Assembly: GCA_900767375.1 (NCBI GenBank)
Contig: CAAFYX010000115.1
Location: forward strand, 1 to 21,726
Source of the DNA: Rikenellaceae bacterium
Lineage (GTDB): Bacteria > Bacteroidota > Bacteroidia > Bacteroidales > UBA932
DNA length: 21,726 nucleotides
Direction: 5' to 3'
Made by a program: the position numbers and the translations under genes. Each line of letters opens with the position of its first letter. Position 1 is the first letter of the stretch. The notes under the pieces are model-generated. The model was not told where the DNA came from. It did no database searches and saw only the letters and a program-made list of their open reading frames with translations. This document shows, piece after piece, positions 12,699 through 21,180 of this stretch.

Positions 12699-15689
12699 AT
12701 GCGGCTGAAATCATTTGCGATGATGGCATTGGCGATGTCCGTCATTTTTACATCCAAAGCTGTAGCACAGACACCCGATCCTAACTTCTACATCTATTTA
12801 TGTTTCGGTCAGTCCAACATGGAGGCAGGAGCCATCCCTGCAGATAAGGACAAGGATTTTACTGACGAGCGGTTCCAGTTCCTGGCGGCAGTCGATATGC
12901 CGCGCTTTGGAAGGACCATGGGCAACTGGTATCAGGCCACTCCTCCTATCTGCCGTCAGGAGAACAACATGGGTCCTGTCGACTTCTTCGGCAGGAAGAT
13001 GATCGAGAACCTGCCCGACAGCATCAAGGTCGGTGTCATAAATGTCTCTGTGGCAGGTGCTAAGCTGGAACTCTGGGACAAGGATGCCTGCGAGGCTTAC
13101 CTCGCGATGGAAAACGCCGATCCTGCCCGCCAGTGGCTCGGCAGGATGGCGCAGCAGTACGGAAACAGCCCGTATCAGCGTTTGCTCGAAATGGCCAGGA
13201 TTGCCCAGAAGTCCGGAGTCATCAAGGGCATGCTCGTCCATCAGGGAGAGTCGAACCCCGATGACCCGCAGTGGTGCGGGCGTCTGAAGAAGATCCACGA
13301 CGACCTCTGCAGCGGGCTCGGTCTGAATCCCGATGAGATCCCACTCCTCGCCGGAGAGCTCAAGCAGGCTGAGCAGGGCGGAGAGTGCGCTGCCTTCAAC
13401 AAGGCAGTACTGGCGCATCTCCCCGAAGTGATGAAGAACGGATATGTCATCTCATCGGTGGGCTGCGAAAGCACCGGGGACCAGTTCCATTTCAGCACTG
13501 AAGGCATGCGCCTCATGGGATACAGGATGGCGGAGAAGATGCTCGAGCTCCAGGGATTCAAGCAGCACGAGACACGCACGCTGAGCCTCATGCCACAGAG
13601 CAAGGGCATCAGCATCAGCCCGACCCTCGCGGGAATCTTCTTCGAGGACATAAACCAGTCACTTGACGGCGGCATCTGCGCCCAGCTCATCCAGAACCAC
13701 GGTTTCCAGGCATACAATGTCCCTGACGCCCCGGAGAAGGAGTTCTCGACTTCCGATACCTGCATCCAGGGATGGACCGTCATCAGCAGGGACGGTGCAG
13801 ACGGAAGCGCCAGGCTCGTCAGCGACCACCCTCTCGTAAAGATAGCCCCGAAATATAACTTCGACCCTGATGACAAGTACGATGACAGCCTCCGCTACGC
13901 CCAGTACAGCGTGCGTTTCGATATCCAGAACCCGGGCGAAGGGTTCGGAATAGCGGCCAACGGATTCGGCATAGCCGAATACGGCAGCGAGCGCCAGGGC
14001 TACTACTACTCCAATGACACCCAGGCCGCATCCATCCCTGCGGAAAAGGACACGGAATACGACCTCTCCCTCTATCTGCTCGGTGACAAATACAAAGGCA
14101 GCATCAGCGTATGCCTCGAGGACAAGGACGGGAAGATCAATTCCAACGTCATCACGTTCAGCAAGCTGGGCAGAAAGTGGAAGAACTATACTGGAACCCT
14201 GAAGGCGGAAAGAAGCGTTGACAGCCGTCTGACCATCATCGCTGACGCCAAAGGCACTTTCTACCTCGACTTCGTCACCCTGCTTCCGGAGGCCTCGAAG
14301 CTCTGGAAGGACGGCAAGTACGGTCCGTTCCGCAAGGACCTCATGCAGGCCCTTGCGGACCTTCACCCGACATTCATGCGCTTCCCAGGCGGATGTGCAT
14401 CCGAAGGCACCAACTACTTCGGACAGGTGTTCTGGAAGAACTCCATCGGTCTGAGGGAGGAGAGGCTCGGTTTCCGCAATCACTGGGGCTACTACACGTC
14501 ACAGTACGTGGGCTTCTATGAGTATCTGCTTATGGCGGAGTCACTCGGAGCCACACCCCTCCCTGTTCTCAACAACGGCGTGACCTGCCAGTTCGCCGGC
14601 CACCAGTACATCGCACCTCTCGACACGGAAGCTGACAGGCAGCGTTTCCATGACATATTCGTCGACGACGCCCTCGACTTCATCGAGTTCTGCAACGGCG
14701 CAGCGGACACGGAATGGGGCAGGATGCGCGCTGAAATGGGACATCCGGAGCCGTTCAATCTCAAATACCTGGGTATCGGCAACGAGAACCGCGGCCCTGA
14801 GTTCTGGGAGCGCTTCGACATCATCTACAATGAAGTGAAGGCCAGATACCCTGACATCATCATCGTCTCTACAGCCGGCTCGGCCGCTCAGGGACGGGAA
14901 TTCAATGAGAACATGTCGCAGATCGACGCCAAGTATCAGGATACAGTCGTCGACGAGCATTATTATATGGGCAACGAATGGTTCTACAGGAACGGTGACC
15001 GCTATCACGCCGACAAGGTGCGCGGCAGCGATGGCATAACCTACGACCGCGAGCGCCCTACACGGATCTTCGTAGGCGAGTTCGCCAATAACCGTGCAAA
15101 CAACGATTACGCTTCCGCAATGGCGGAAGCCGCATACTGGACAAGCCTTGAGCAGAACTCCGACATGGTCGTGATGGCGGCTTACGCTCCGCTCTTCTGC
15201 AAGAAGGGGTTCAATAAATGGAATTCAAACCTCATCTGGTTCGACAACCGCGGACTTTGGCGCAGCTGCAACTACTACTATCAGCAGCTCTTCTCCGTGG
15301 CCGGTGACAAGGCCTTCGGGACAAGCCAGGTAATGAACGGGGATGCTGCCGACGGAACGGTCTACCTCTCTCCTACCATCGATTCGGAGACCGGCGAGAT
15401 GTTCATCAAATTCGTCAATTCAGAAGCCGTCGACAAGCTCGTCACAATCCATACTGGAACCGACGAAGCTTTCAACGTCACTGTGGAGTTCACCACATCG
15501 CATGACACTACTGTCAAGAATCAAGGCAGTCAGAATCTGTATTCAAGCCATCCTGACGCAGGACGGCGCTTCAGGTATGCAGAAGCCATCGTCCCTCATA
15601 AGGATGACCTCGGCACCGTAAGGGGCGATTTCCAGTTCGAGATGATGGAGAACTCCATAGGAATCATCCGCATCAAGCCTCTGGACTGA
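12699..15689 (+). CDS. Secreted fusion: SGNH/CE6-like acetylesterase plus GH51 alpha-L-arabinofuranosidase
   Basis: A 996-residue protein with a signal peptide (about 1-23, cleaved near AVAQ-TPDP). Domain 1 (about 25-290) is an SGNH-hydrolase esterase of the sialate O-acetylesterase/CE6 type: FGQSN with nucleophile S39, HQGES (181-185), and DQFHFS with catalytic D261 and H264. Domain 2 (about 295-996) is a GH51 arabinofuranosidase with the N-terminal start ISPTLAGIFFEDINQSLDGG, an inserted CBM4-like jelly roll (about 360-530), the barrel with RFPGGC (561-566), acid/base E696 in GIGNEN, DEHYY (752-756), and nucleophile E794 in VGEF. Such an enzyme could remove acetyl groups and arabinose side chains from arabinoxylan or pectic arabinan in the periplasm or at the cell surface. 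No SusC/SusD genes are in the window. The coding sequence is continuous across the junction at about residue 290. Domain families are secure; exact substrates are not. Confidence 0.88.
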   Translation: MRLKSFAMMALAMSVIFTSKAVAQTPDPNFYIYLCFGQSNMEAGAIPADKDKDFTDERFQFLAAVDMPRFGRTMGNWYQATPPICRQENNMGPVDFFGRKMIENLPDSIKVGVINVSVAGAKLELWDKDACEAYLAMENADPARQWLGRMAQQYGNSPYQRLLEMARIAQKSGVIKGMLVHQGESNPDDPQWCGRLKKIHDDLCSGLGLNPDEIPLLAGELKQAEQGGECAAFNKAVLAHLPEVMKNGYVISSVGCESTGDQFHFSTEGMRLMGYRMAEKMLELQGFKQHETRTLSLMPQSKGISISPTLAGIFFEDINQSLDGGICAQLIQNHGFQAYNVPDAPEKEFSTSDTCIQGWTVISRDGADGSARLVSDHPLVKIAPKYNFDPDDKYDDSLRYAQYSVRFDIQNPGEGFGIAANGFGIAEYGSERQGYYYSNDTQAASIPAEKDTEYDLSLYLLGDKYKGSISVCLEDKDGKINSNVITFSKLGRKWKNYTGTLKAERSVDSRLTIIADAKGTFYLDFVTLLPEASKLWKDGKYGPFRKDLMQALADLHPTFMRFPGGCASEGTNYFGQVFWKNSIGLREERLGFRNHWGYYTSQYVGFYEYLLMAESLGATPLPVLNNGVTCQFAGHQYIAPLDTEADRQRFHDIFVDDALDFIEFCNGAADTEWGRMRAEMGHPEPFNLKYLGIGNENRGPEFWERFDIIYNEVKARYPDIIIVSTAGSAAQGREFNENMSQIDAKYQDTVVDEHYYMGNEWFYRNGDRYHADKVRGSDGITYDRERPTRIFVGEFANNRANNDYASAMAEAAYWTSLEQNSDMVVMAAYAPLFCKKGFNKWNSNLIWFDNRGLWRSCNYYYQQLFSVAGDKAFGTSQVMNGDAADGTVYLSPTIDSETGEMFIKFVNSEAVDKLVTIHTGTDEAFNVTVEFTTSHDTTVKNQGSQNLYSSHPDAGRRFRYAEAIVPHKDDLGTVRGDFQFEMMENSIGIIRIKPLD

Positions 15690-15698
15690 TTACAAGTA

Positions 15699-17165
15699 TT
15701 ACAGGTAGCTCTGGGAGAATCTTTCGCTTTCCATTCCGACCATTCTCCTGGCGTCCTTGACGGTCATTCCGGTGGAGGCGTTGCCCATATCCGGAACGTT
15801 GAATGACTTCAGGTTAAGTTCGTAGAAATGCGAGCTCTTCTGAGGCAGCACGAAAGGTTTCGTAACGTTGCCGTCCCCGTCGATGTGGCAGAAGTATGGC
15901 TTGCCGTACTGGCCGTCTCCCCTCTTGCTCGCGAACACGAACCAGCGGCCGTTCGATGACCAGCTGTGGTAGGTGTCGGACTTGTCTCCCTTGACGCTGT
16001 CAAGCTCCTTTATCTCGAGCGTCTCCAGATCCATAAGGCACAGGGTGGATTCTGTGTGATAAAGCGGGAACGTGCCATAGTCCGCAACGGTGAACATAAG
16101 CCATTTCCCGTCAGGAGAGGCCTTCGGGTGGCAGGCAGAGGCATTGTTCGCCGGCCCGTTCCAGAGTGTGTCCGCAGCCTCCCCTATGAATCCGTTTTCC
16201 GCATCGAACGGAGCCTTGAGGATGGAATACTTCAGGTCCCTGATATCCTGAGGCAGCGCCACGGTATCCGCTGAACAGTAGAATATGTACTCTCCGTCAG
16301 CAGAGAAACATGGGAAGGTCTCAAACTTGTCCGCCTGGGCGACATGAGGAAGGTTGATCATCTTGTTGTTGTCGAAATCAGCGACAGTCAGGTCGGAAGC
16401 AGAGTCATAGACTTCCATCCTGTTCTGAGCCATTGTGTGGAGGCTGGCAAGGATGATATTGGTGGAGAACACACCGAAGCGCCCTGAAGGGTGGATTTCG
16501 CCATATACTGTTCCTGAAAGCATTCCCGGGGCGTTCAGAGTAAGTTTCCTGAGCTCGCCGTCACGATTGAGGACGGTTCCGCCGTGAGGACCGCGGATAT
16601 AGTAGAACGACAGGTCACCCCTCTGCTGAGCGTGGGTGTGGCAGTTCATGCAGGCATTGTCGGTATTCTTGAAGTCGCAGATCGTGGTCTCGGAGAAATC
16701 CTCCACGCAGCGCTCCTCGATGGACACTTCGTGGAACATCTGGTATGAAGGCTCGATCAGACGGTATGTCAGGTATCCGTCCATTGAATCATCGCTGACG
16801 AATATGTTCCAGCTGTCGGTGACGGTTTTGCCGTCTACTTCTGCTTCAGCGCTGACCGTGATGGTTGTACCCTCAGCACCCGCGATGAACGATTTCCATT
16901 TGCGCACCGGCCACTCGACTTCAGTGCCCTTGAATCTTACCGATTTGTCCCCTGCCGTGAATGTCGTGACGGTCCTGCCGGCGTCCTTCATGGCGTAGTG
17001 GAAATTCAGAGGAGCGATGTTGGCCGGGACGGTCACCTCCTTGTAGTCGGGATAGATGACAAGCGGGCCTTCGCTTCCGTCGACTGCGGTATAGTCAATT
17101 CCCTTGCAGGCGGAAACTGCAAGGACTGCTGCGGTAAGTATTATGTGTATTGGATTCCGTCTCAT
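15699..17165 (-). CDS. Lipoprotein with CxxCH heme motif and PD40/TolB-like propeller repeats
   Basis: The 488-residue product has a lipobox VSAC with acylated C20. Residues about 35-125 look like a beta-sandwich. A single heme-c motif CMNCH (172-176) follows, next to two other cysteines (C153, C163). Propeller-type repeats are seen at about 225-235 (HPSGRFGVF), 285-297 (CFSADGEYIFYCS), 346-361 (HPKASPDGKWLMF) and 400-412 (HSWSSNGRWFVFA), the PD40/TolB pattern. Related Bacteroidetes proteins are annotated as PD40-domain, TolB-like or cytochrome c-type proteins of unknown role. It may carry heme in the periplasm or at the outer membrane; no enzyme activity is known to me. It overlaps the upstream membrane-protein gene by ATGA, so the two are translationally coupled. 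It is convergent with the GH51 fusion with only 9 nt between stops. Confidence 0.8.
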   Translation of the reverse strand: MRRNPIHIILTAAVLAVSACKGIDYTAVDGSEGPLVIYPDYKEVTVPANIAPLNFHYAMKDAGRTVTTFTAGDKSVRFKGTEVEWPVRKWKSFIAGAEGTTITVSAEAEVDGKTVTDSWNIFVSDDSMDGYLTYRLIEPSYQMFHEVSIEERCVEDFSETTICDFKNTDNACMNCHTHAQQRGDLSFYYIRGPHGGTVLNRDGELRKLTLNAPGMLSGTVYGEIHPSGRFGVFSTNIILASLHTMAQNRMEVYDSASDLTVADFDNNKMINLPHVAQADKFETFPCFSADGEYIFYCSADTVALPQDIRDLKYSILKAPFDAENGFIGEAADTLWNGPANNASACHPKASPDGKWLMFTVADYGTFPLYHTESTLCLMDLETLEIKELDSVKGDKSDTYHSWSSNGRWFVFASKRGDGQYGKPYFCHIDGDGNVTKPFVLPQKSSHFYELNLKSFNVPDMGNASTGMTVKDARRMVGMESERFSQSYL

Positions 17166-18583
17166 TGGGCAAGTTCGTTAAGTGCCTTTGTGTAATAGTA
17201 CCAGTATGTGTTGCGATAATTGTTCGGATAGTGGAAGAACATGTTCATCCTGTTCATGGTCTCGGAATCGATGCCGTATTCCGCTGCGACCTTCTCCGAA
17301 GTGATGCCCTGCTGGCCGAGCCAGATGATGACAGCCTCATGATAAAGGTGCGAGTCAAGCCTGCAAGGGTCATAGTCCTCCATGAACTGCTCCAGGTCAT
17401 ATCTCATGAGGTCATAGCACAGGAGGAACTCCCTGGCAGGTGTATTGTCGGGATTGGCCTTCAGCAGATTATGAAGGACGGAACGCGGCAGGTCCGCCAG
17501 GTGCACGAAATCGCTGACGGCCATATTGGCCCGGCCGCGCTCGATCCAGGCCTGTTCTTCTTCGGTAGGGGTACCGTTCAGCATCCTCTGAGCCCATTTG
17601 CGGTAGAAGATGGTCTTTCCGAGCATGTTAAGGTACTTCTGGGCGGTGGCTTCCTCTCCTGAGAGGATGTTCACCCGGGCCAGCCTTTCTATATACCTTG
17701 CGCCGGTGTGCTCGGGAGAAGCCTGAAGGGACGTTATGGCGCTCTGCTCGGCTATGGTCAGGTCTCCGAGCTGATACCACTGCTCCCCGGCCAGGCAGTT
17801 GGTGAATATGGTCTGCTCTCCCGAAACCGGGAGGAGGAAGTCGTGAGGCTTGCTCTGCGAATGTTCGAAAAGCTTGTTTCCGAGCTCTCCCTTCATCGCC
17901 AGTGCAAGATTGTAGCAGAATGACGCTTCCACCATATAGAGGTCCTTCTGTGACAGTTTCAGGACCTTGTCCCAGTTCTCGCGCGCCACTTCCGCATCCA
18001 GACCGATCATTCTCTCATAGTTGAACCGTGGCACTCCCCATAATTTGCCGTAGTTGCTGTGGTACGGAAATCCCAGTGCCCACACGCCTGCGCAAAGGAT
18101 AATAACGGCAGCGGCAGCCTTCTGCCAGGCTTTCCTGAACCGGAGGGCCAGCAGGATCAATGAAAGGAAGCCGAGTGTGGCTATGGTGTAACGCGTGATA
18201 TAAAGGTTTCCGCTCTCCCTGAGAAATGACCAGGCAAACATAAGCGCCGCTATCACATATGAAAGGGGCTTCCCCATGAACTTCCTGCAGATGCGGAAAG
18301 TGACAGCACCTATGCCGGTCAGCAGCAGGGCCACTATGGCCGGGCCAAGGACAGGGACGCGGAAGAACTGCTCCACGAAACTGGCTGAGAGACGCGATAG
18401 CCATCCCGCCCCTCTGAATGTGCTGGTGATATATCCCCAGTCAAACAGGAAAAGGCAGTTCTGCTCACGCCGGATCAGATGGTACGGGTACGCGAACTGG
18501 AAGAAGCAGAATGCTGCTATGAAGGCCAGTGCCGCAGCATGATATCCTGAAAATCGGTTGTTGGATTCCTTGTTATTTTTCAT
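17162..18583 (-). CDS. Membrane protein with helical-repeat C-terminus, DUF6057-like, function unknown
   Basis: From the ATG at 18583 the protein has 473 residues. The N-terminal third holds about five membrane segments (near 13-33, 78-97, 108-121, 131-148 and 155-171), with an FPYHSNYGK junction. The remaining 290 residues are soluble and helical, with TPR-like spacing, for example FCYNLALAMKGELGNKLFE and LGDLTIAEQSAITSLQASPEHTGARYIERL. I believe this is the family pipelines call DUF6057, which often precedes a heme/propeller lipoprotein in Bacteroidetes; this is recollection, not a search. The frame opens 20 codons earlier, but that stretch would start within or before the TATATTTG box at 18590-18597, so 18583 is preferred. 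Its stop overlaps the start of the next gene (ATGA). The soluble part may be periplasmic and bind the partner lipoprotein. Confidence 0.7.
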   Translation of the reverse strand: MKNNKESNNRFSGYHAAALAFIAAFCFFQFAYPYHLIRREQNCLFLFDWGYITSTFRGAGWLSRLSASFVEQFFRVPVLGPAIVALLLTGIGAVTFRICRKFMGKPLSYVIAALMFAWSFLRESGNLYITRYTIATLGFLSLILLALRFRKAWQKAAAAVIILCAGVWALGFPYHSNYGKLWGVPRFNYERMIGLDAEVARENWDKVLKLSQKDLYMVEASFCYNLALAMKGELGNKLFEHSQSKPHDFLLPVSGEQTIFTNCLAGEQWYQLGDLTIAEQSAITSLQASPEHTGARYIERLARVNILSGEEATAQKYLNMLGKTIFYRKWAQRMLNGTPTEEEQAWIERGRANMAVSDFVHLADLPRSVLHNLLKANPDNTPAREFLLCYDLMRYDLEQFMEDYDPCRLDSHLYHEAVIIWLGQQGITSEKVAAEYGIDSETMNRMNMFFHYPNNYRNTYWYYYTKALNELAQ

Positions 18584-18589
18584 ATGTAG

Positions 18590-18597
18590 CAAATATA
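18590..18597 (-). promoter_or_regulatory. Candidate -7 box of the membrane-protein/heme-lipoprotein pair
   Basis: TATATTTG on the minus strand fits TAnnTTTG exactly and ends 6 nt before the ATG at 18583, again implying an extremely short leader. No clear -33 TTTG. Confidence 0.42.
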
Positions 18598-18663
18598 CTA
18601 GATTAATATCAATTTTTCGCATTAAATGTAGCATGCGCGGCAAAAGAGTATCATAACGGGTGA

Positions 18664-18687
18664 CAAAAAAGCCCCGGAATCGGGGCT
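18664..18687 (-). terminator. Terminator of the metYX operon
   Basis: A 7-bp stem AGCCCCG/CGGGGCT with a 4-nt loop (18670-18687) is followed on the minus strand by TTTTT (18669-18665). It lies about 54 nt past the metX stop. An A6 run at 18691-18696 on the other side could give weak termination on the plus strand too, but no plus gene enters it. Confidence 0.8.
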
Positions 18688-18740
18688 AACAAAAAAGTTA
18701 CTATGTTTAACTTATGTGTTTTATCGGCTGAATTTTAATC

Positions 18741-19763
18741 TTATAACTGGACGAGGATTTCGTTGATAACTTCGCTCAGCTGAGCGATCTCCAGGAGGAA
18801 TGCATCGTGTCCGTAGATGGATGTGATGACCCTGTAATCGGCTCCCGGAATGAATTTCGCCCATTTTTCATGTGCATGAGGCGGGAAAAGTCCGTCCGTG
18901 TCCACGGAGACGACATAGGTCCTGGCCTTGATACCGGAGAGAGCCTTCTCCACTCCACCTCTGCCGCGGCCCACGTTGTTGGAGGTCACTGCCGTGCTCA
19001 CGGAATTATAGGAATAAGCATCAAATCCTCTCTTGATGATCTTCTCACCCTGGTACCTTTCATATGATGCGGCCCTGTCGGCAAAGAATGTATCGACATC
19101 GCTTTCCGCCTGCGTGACCTCATAGCTCTGATAGCATCTGTATGATACGAGTGCGATCGCCCTGGCGGCCTTCAGGCCCTCGAGACCTCCCTTGAGGTCC
19201 TTGGCCTGCAGATAGGTGGCGTCACCCCTGAGCGACATGCGCTGCGTTTCGACGCTGGCGAGCAGCCACGGCGAAACGCGCGGCTCCGTGGCGATGAACA
19301 GTGCGTAACGGAACACTTCCGGTTCCGTCACCGCCCACTCGATAGCCTGGAACCCTCCGATGGAGGAACCGGCGAGAAGGTCTACCTTTTCAATGCCCAG
19401 ATGCTTGCGCACCAATATCGTTGCGGCAATGATATCCCTGACGGTAACGTTCGGGAAATCGAGCAGATAAGGTCTGCCTGTTTCAGGATTGACGGATGCG
19501 GGGCATGTGGAGCCATATGGCGATCCGAGCATATTGACACAGACAATGAAATATTTGTCGGTGTCGACGGTCTTGCCGCTTCCGCACATCTCCGGCCACC
19601 AGTCCTCGACGTCGCTGTTGGCGGTGAGGGCGTGGCAGATCCAGATGACTTTCTTCGTGCCGTCATATTCCGGCTGCGAAGTGTGGTAGGCTATGTTTAT
19701 TTCCGGGAGTGTGCGTCCTACCTCGAAGGTGAACGGTCCGGTCCTTAGGTCGTGTCTTATCAT
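18741..19763 (-). CDS. metX: Homoserine O-acyltransferase MetX
   Basis: This 340-residue alpha/beta-hydrolase-fold enzyme activates homoserine for methionine synthesis, by family usually using acetyl-CoA. The nucleophile is S134 in AGSSIGGFQ, with the charge-relay residues D290 (VDTDGLFP) and H319 (YGHDAFL). ICHALTANSD (42-51) supplies the oxyanion region and NMLGSPYGSTCPAS is the MetX signature. The elbow reads GSSIGG where many family members have GGSMGG. MetX enzymes can use acetyl- or succinyl-CoA, and I did not settle this from sequence. The start overlaps the metY stop codon as ATGA, so the pair is coupled: MetX makes O-acylhomoserine and MetY sulfhydrylates it. The length is a little short (usual 350-380), without any visible loss. 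Confidence 0.93.
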   Translation of the reverse strand: MIRHDLRTGPFTFEVGRTLPEINIAYHTSQPEYDGTKKVIWICHALTANSDVEDWWPEMCGSGKTVDTDKYFIVCVNMLGSPYGSTCPASVNPETGRPYLLDFPNVTVRDIIAATILVRKHLGIEKVDLLAGSSIGGFQAIEWAVTEPEVFRYALFIATEPRVSPWLLASVETQRMSLRGDATYLQAKDLKGGLEGLKAARAIALVSYRCYQSYEVTQAESDVDTFFADRAASYERYQGEKIIKRGFDAYSYNSVSTAVTSNNVGRGRGGVEKALSGIKARTYVVSVDTDGLFPPHAHEKWAKFIPGADYRVITSIYGHDAFLLEIAQLSEVINEILVQL

Positions 19764-21049
19764 TTATATGCTTCTTCTAAGGCCTGAGTGAGGTCGTTTA
19801 TGATGTCCTCCGGGTCCTCGAGGCCGATGGAGAGCCTCATCAAGTCAGGTGCGACGCCGGCTTCGCGGAGCTGCTCGTCGGTGAGCTGGCGGTGGGTGTG
19901 CGAAGCAGGATGGAGGATGCAGGTGTAGCAGTCGGCCACGTGGGTCTCTATGGTCACAAGCTTCAGGGAGTCCATGAACTTGTTGGCTATGTCACGGCCG
20001 CCCTTGATGCCGAAGCACATTACGCCGCAGGAGCCGTCAGGAAGGTATTTCTGAGCCTTTGCGTGCTCGGGGCTGTCCGGGAGGTCGGGATAGTGGATCC
20101 AGGCCACCTGAGGGTGGTCATGGAGGAACGTCGCGACCTTCAGCGCGCTTTCTGAATGGCGCTGTACGCGTACGTGCAGGCTCTGAAGGCCGAGGTTCAG
20201 GTAGAACGCGTTCTGAGGTGCCTGGATGGCGCCCAGGTCGCGCATCAACTGTGCGCTGCATTTGTTGATGAATGCGGCGCGGCCGAATTTCTTTGTATAA
20301 ATGAGGCCGTGGTATGACTCGTCAGGTGTGGTGAGCCCCGGGAACTTGTCGGCGTGGGCGTCCCAGTCGAAGTTTCCGCTGTCCACGATGGCGCCGCCGA
20401 GGGCTGCTCCATGGCCGTCCATATATTTGGAGGTGGAGTGTGTCACGATGTCCGCACCGTACTCTATAGGGCGGCAGTGGACAGGGGTCGCGAAGGTATT
20501 GTCAATGATCAGCGGTACTCCGTGGCTGTGGGCGATTCCGGCCATCTTCTCGATGTCGCAGACCAGCACGCCGGGGTTGGAGAGGGTCTCGCAGAAAAGG
20601 AGCTTGGTATTGGGCCTGAAAGCGGCGTGGAACTCCTCATCGGAGGCGTTCGGGTCGAGGAAGGTGACATCGATGCCCATCTTCTTGAACGTGACGCCGA
20701 AGAGGTTGAAGGTGCCTCCGTAGATGTTGTTCGTGGCGACGAGGTGGTCGCCGGCCTCGCAGATGTTGAAGCAGGCGAAGAAGTTCGCTGCCTGGCCCGA
20801 GGCGGTGAGCATCGCGCCCACTCCCCCTTCGAGGGCCGCGATGCGTGCGGCTACCTTGTCGTTGGTAGGGTTCTGGAGCCTGGAATAGAAATATCCGTCC
20901 TCCTCCAGGTCGAAGAGGCGGCCCATCTGGTCGCTTGTCTCGTATTTGAACGTAGTGCTCTGGATGACAGGCATCTGGCGGGGCTCGCCTTTCCCGGGAT
21001 TGTATCCCGCCTGTACACACAGCGTACCGGTATTTACCTTCTTTTCCAT
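19760..21049 (-). CDS. metY: O-acetylhomoserine sulfhydrylase MetY (Cys/Met metabolism PLP enzyme)
   Basis: This 429-residue fold-type I PLP enzyme converts O-acetylhomoserine and sulfide to homocysteine, the direct sulfhydrylation route. Seen are the N-terminal TGTLCVQAGYNP, the substrate/PLP tyrosine region FYSRLQNPTND (54-64), ASGQAANFF (83-91), IDNTFATP with D183, and SKYMDGHG with PLP-lysine K208. The C-terminal block ends with LMRLSIGLEDPEDIINDL. The length and the TGTLCVQAGY start point to OAH sulfhydrylase rather than cystathionine gamma-synthase or lyase (about 380-400 residues). It is the first gene of the metYX operon. The short leader (about 31 nt after the -7 box) leaves no room for a SAM riboswitch. 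Confidence 0.93.
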   Translation of the reverse strand: MEKKVNTGTLCVQAGYNPGKGEPRQMPVIQSTTFKYETSDQMGRLFDLEEDGYFYSRLQNPTNDKVAARIAALEGGVGAMLTASGQAANFFACFNICEAGDHLVATNNIYGGTFNLFGVTFKKMGIDVTFLDPNASDEEFHAAFRPNTKLLFCETLSNPGVLVCDIEKMAGIAHSHGVPLIIDNTFATPVHCRPIEYGADIVTHSTSKYMDGHGAALGGAIVDSGNFDWDAHADKFPGLTTPDESYHGLIYTKKFGRAAFINKCSAQLMRDLGAIQAPQNAFYLNLGLQSLHVRVQRHSESALKVATFLHDHPQVAWIHYPDLPDSPEHAKAQKYLPDGSCGVMCFGIKGGRDIANKFMDSLKLVTIETHVADCYTCILHPASHTHRQLTDEQLREAGVAPDLMRLSIGLEDPEDIINDLTQALEEAYK

Positions 21050-21080
21050 AGTAAAATACTACTTAAATTACCTTGTCAAA

Positions 21081-21088
21081 CAAAGTTA
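21081..21088 (-). promoter_or_regulatory. Candidate -7 box of the metYX operon
   Basis: TAACTTTG on the minus strand fits TAnnTTTG exactly, 31 nt before the metY ATG. Upstream sequence is AT-rich without a perfectly placed TTTG. It diverges from the pfp box at 21123-21130. Confidence 0.42.
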
Positions 21089-21122
21089 GGAAAAATAACC
21101 TTATTATTCTAAAATTATTTAA

Positions 21123-21130
21123 TAAATTTG
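21123..21130 (+). promoter_or_regulatory. Candidate -7 box of the PPi-phosphofructokinase gene
   Basis: TAAATTTG fits TAnnTTTG exactly, 50 nt before the ATG at 21181. The leader of about 45 nt contains a six-codon mini-ORF (21145-21165), probably chance. No -33 TTTG. Confidence 0.42.
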
Positions 21131-21180
21131 TGGTCGCGTTAAAAATGGACAAAACGTATAACTAAAAATATCAAGAAATT

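Noticed and set aside
21145..21165. Six-codon mini-ORF (ATG to TAA) in the leader of the phosphofructokinase gene
   Set aside because: Too short and unremarkable in composition (MDKTYN) to separate from chance; no pause codons or attenuator hairpin follow it.
21050..21180. SAM riboswitch upstream of metYX
   Set aside because: Only about 31 nt separate the -7 box from the metY ATG and no pseudoknot or stem pattern is visible.
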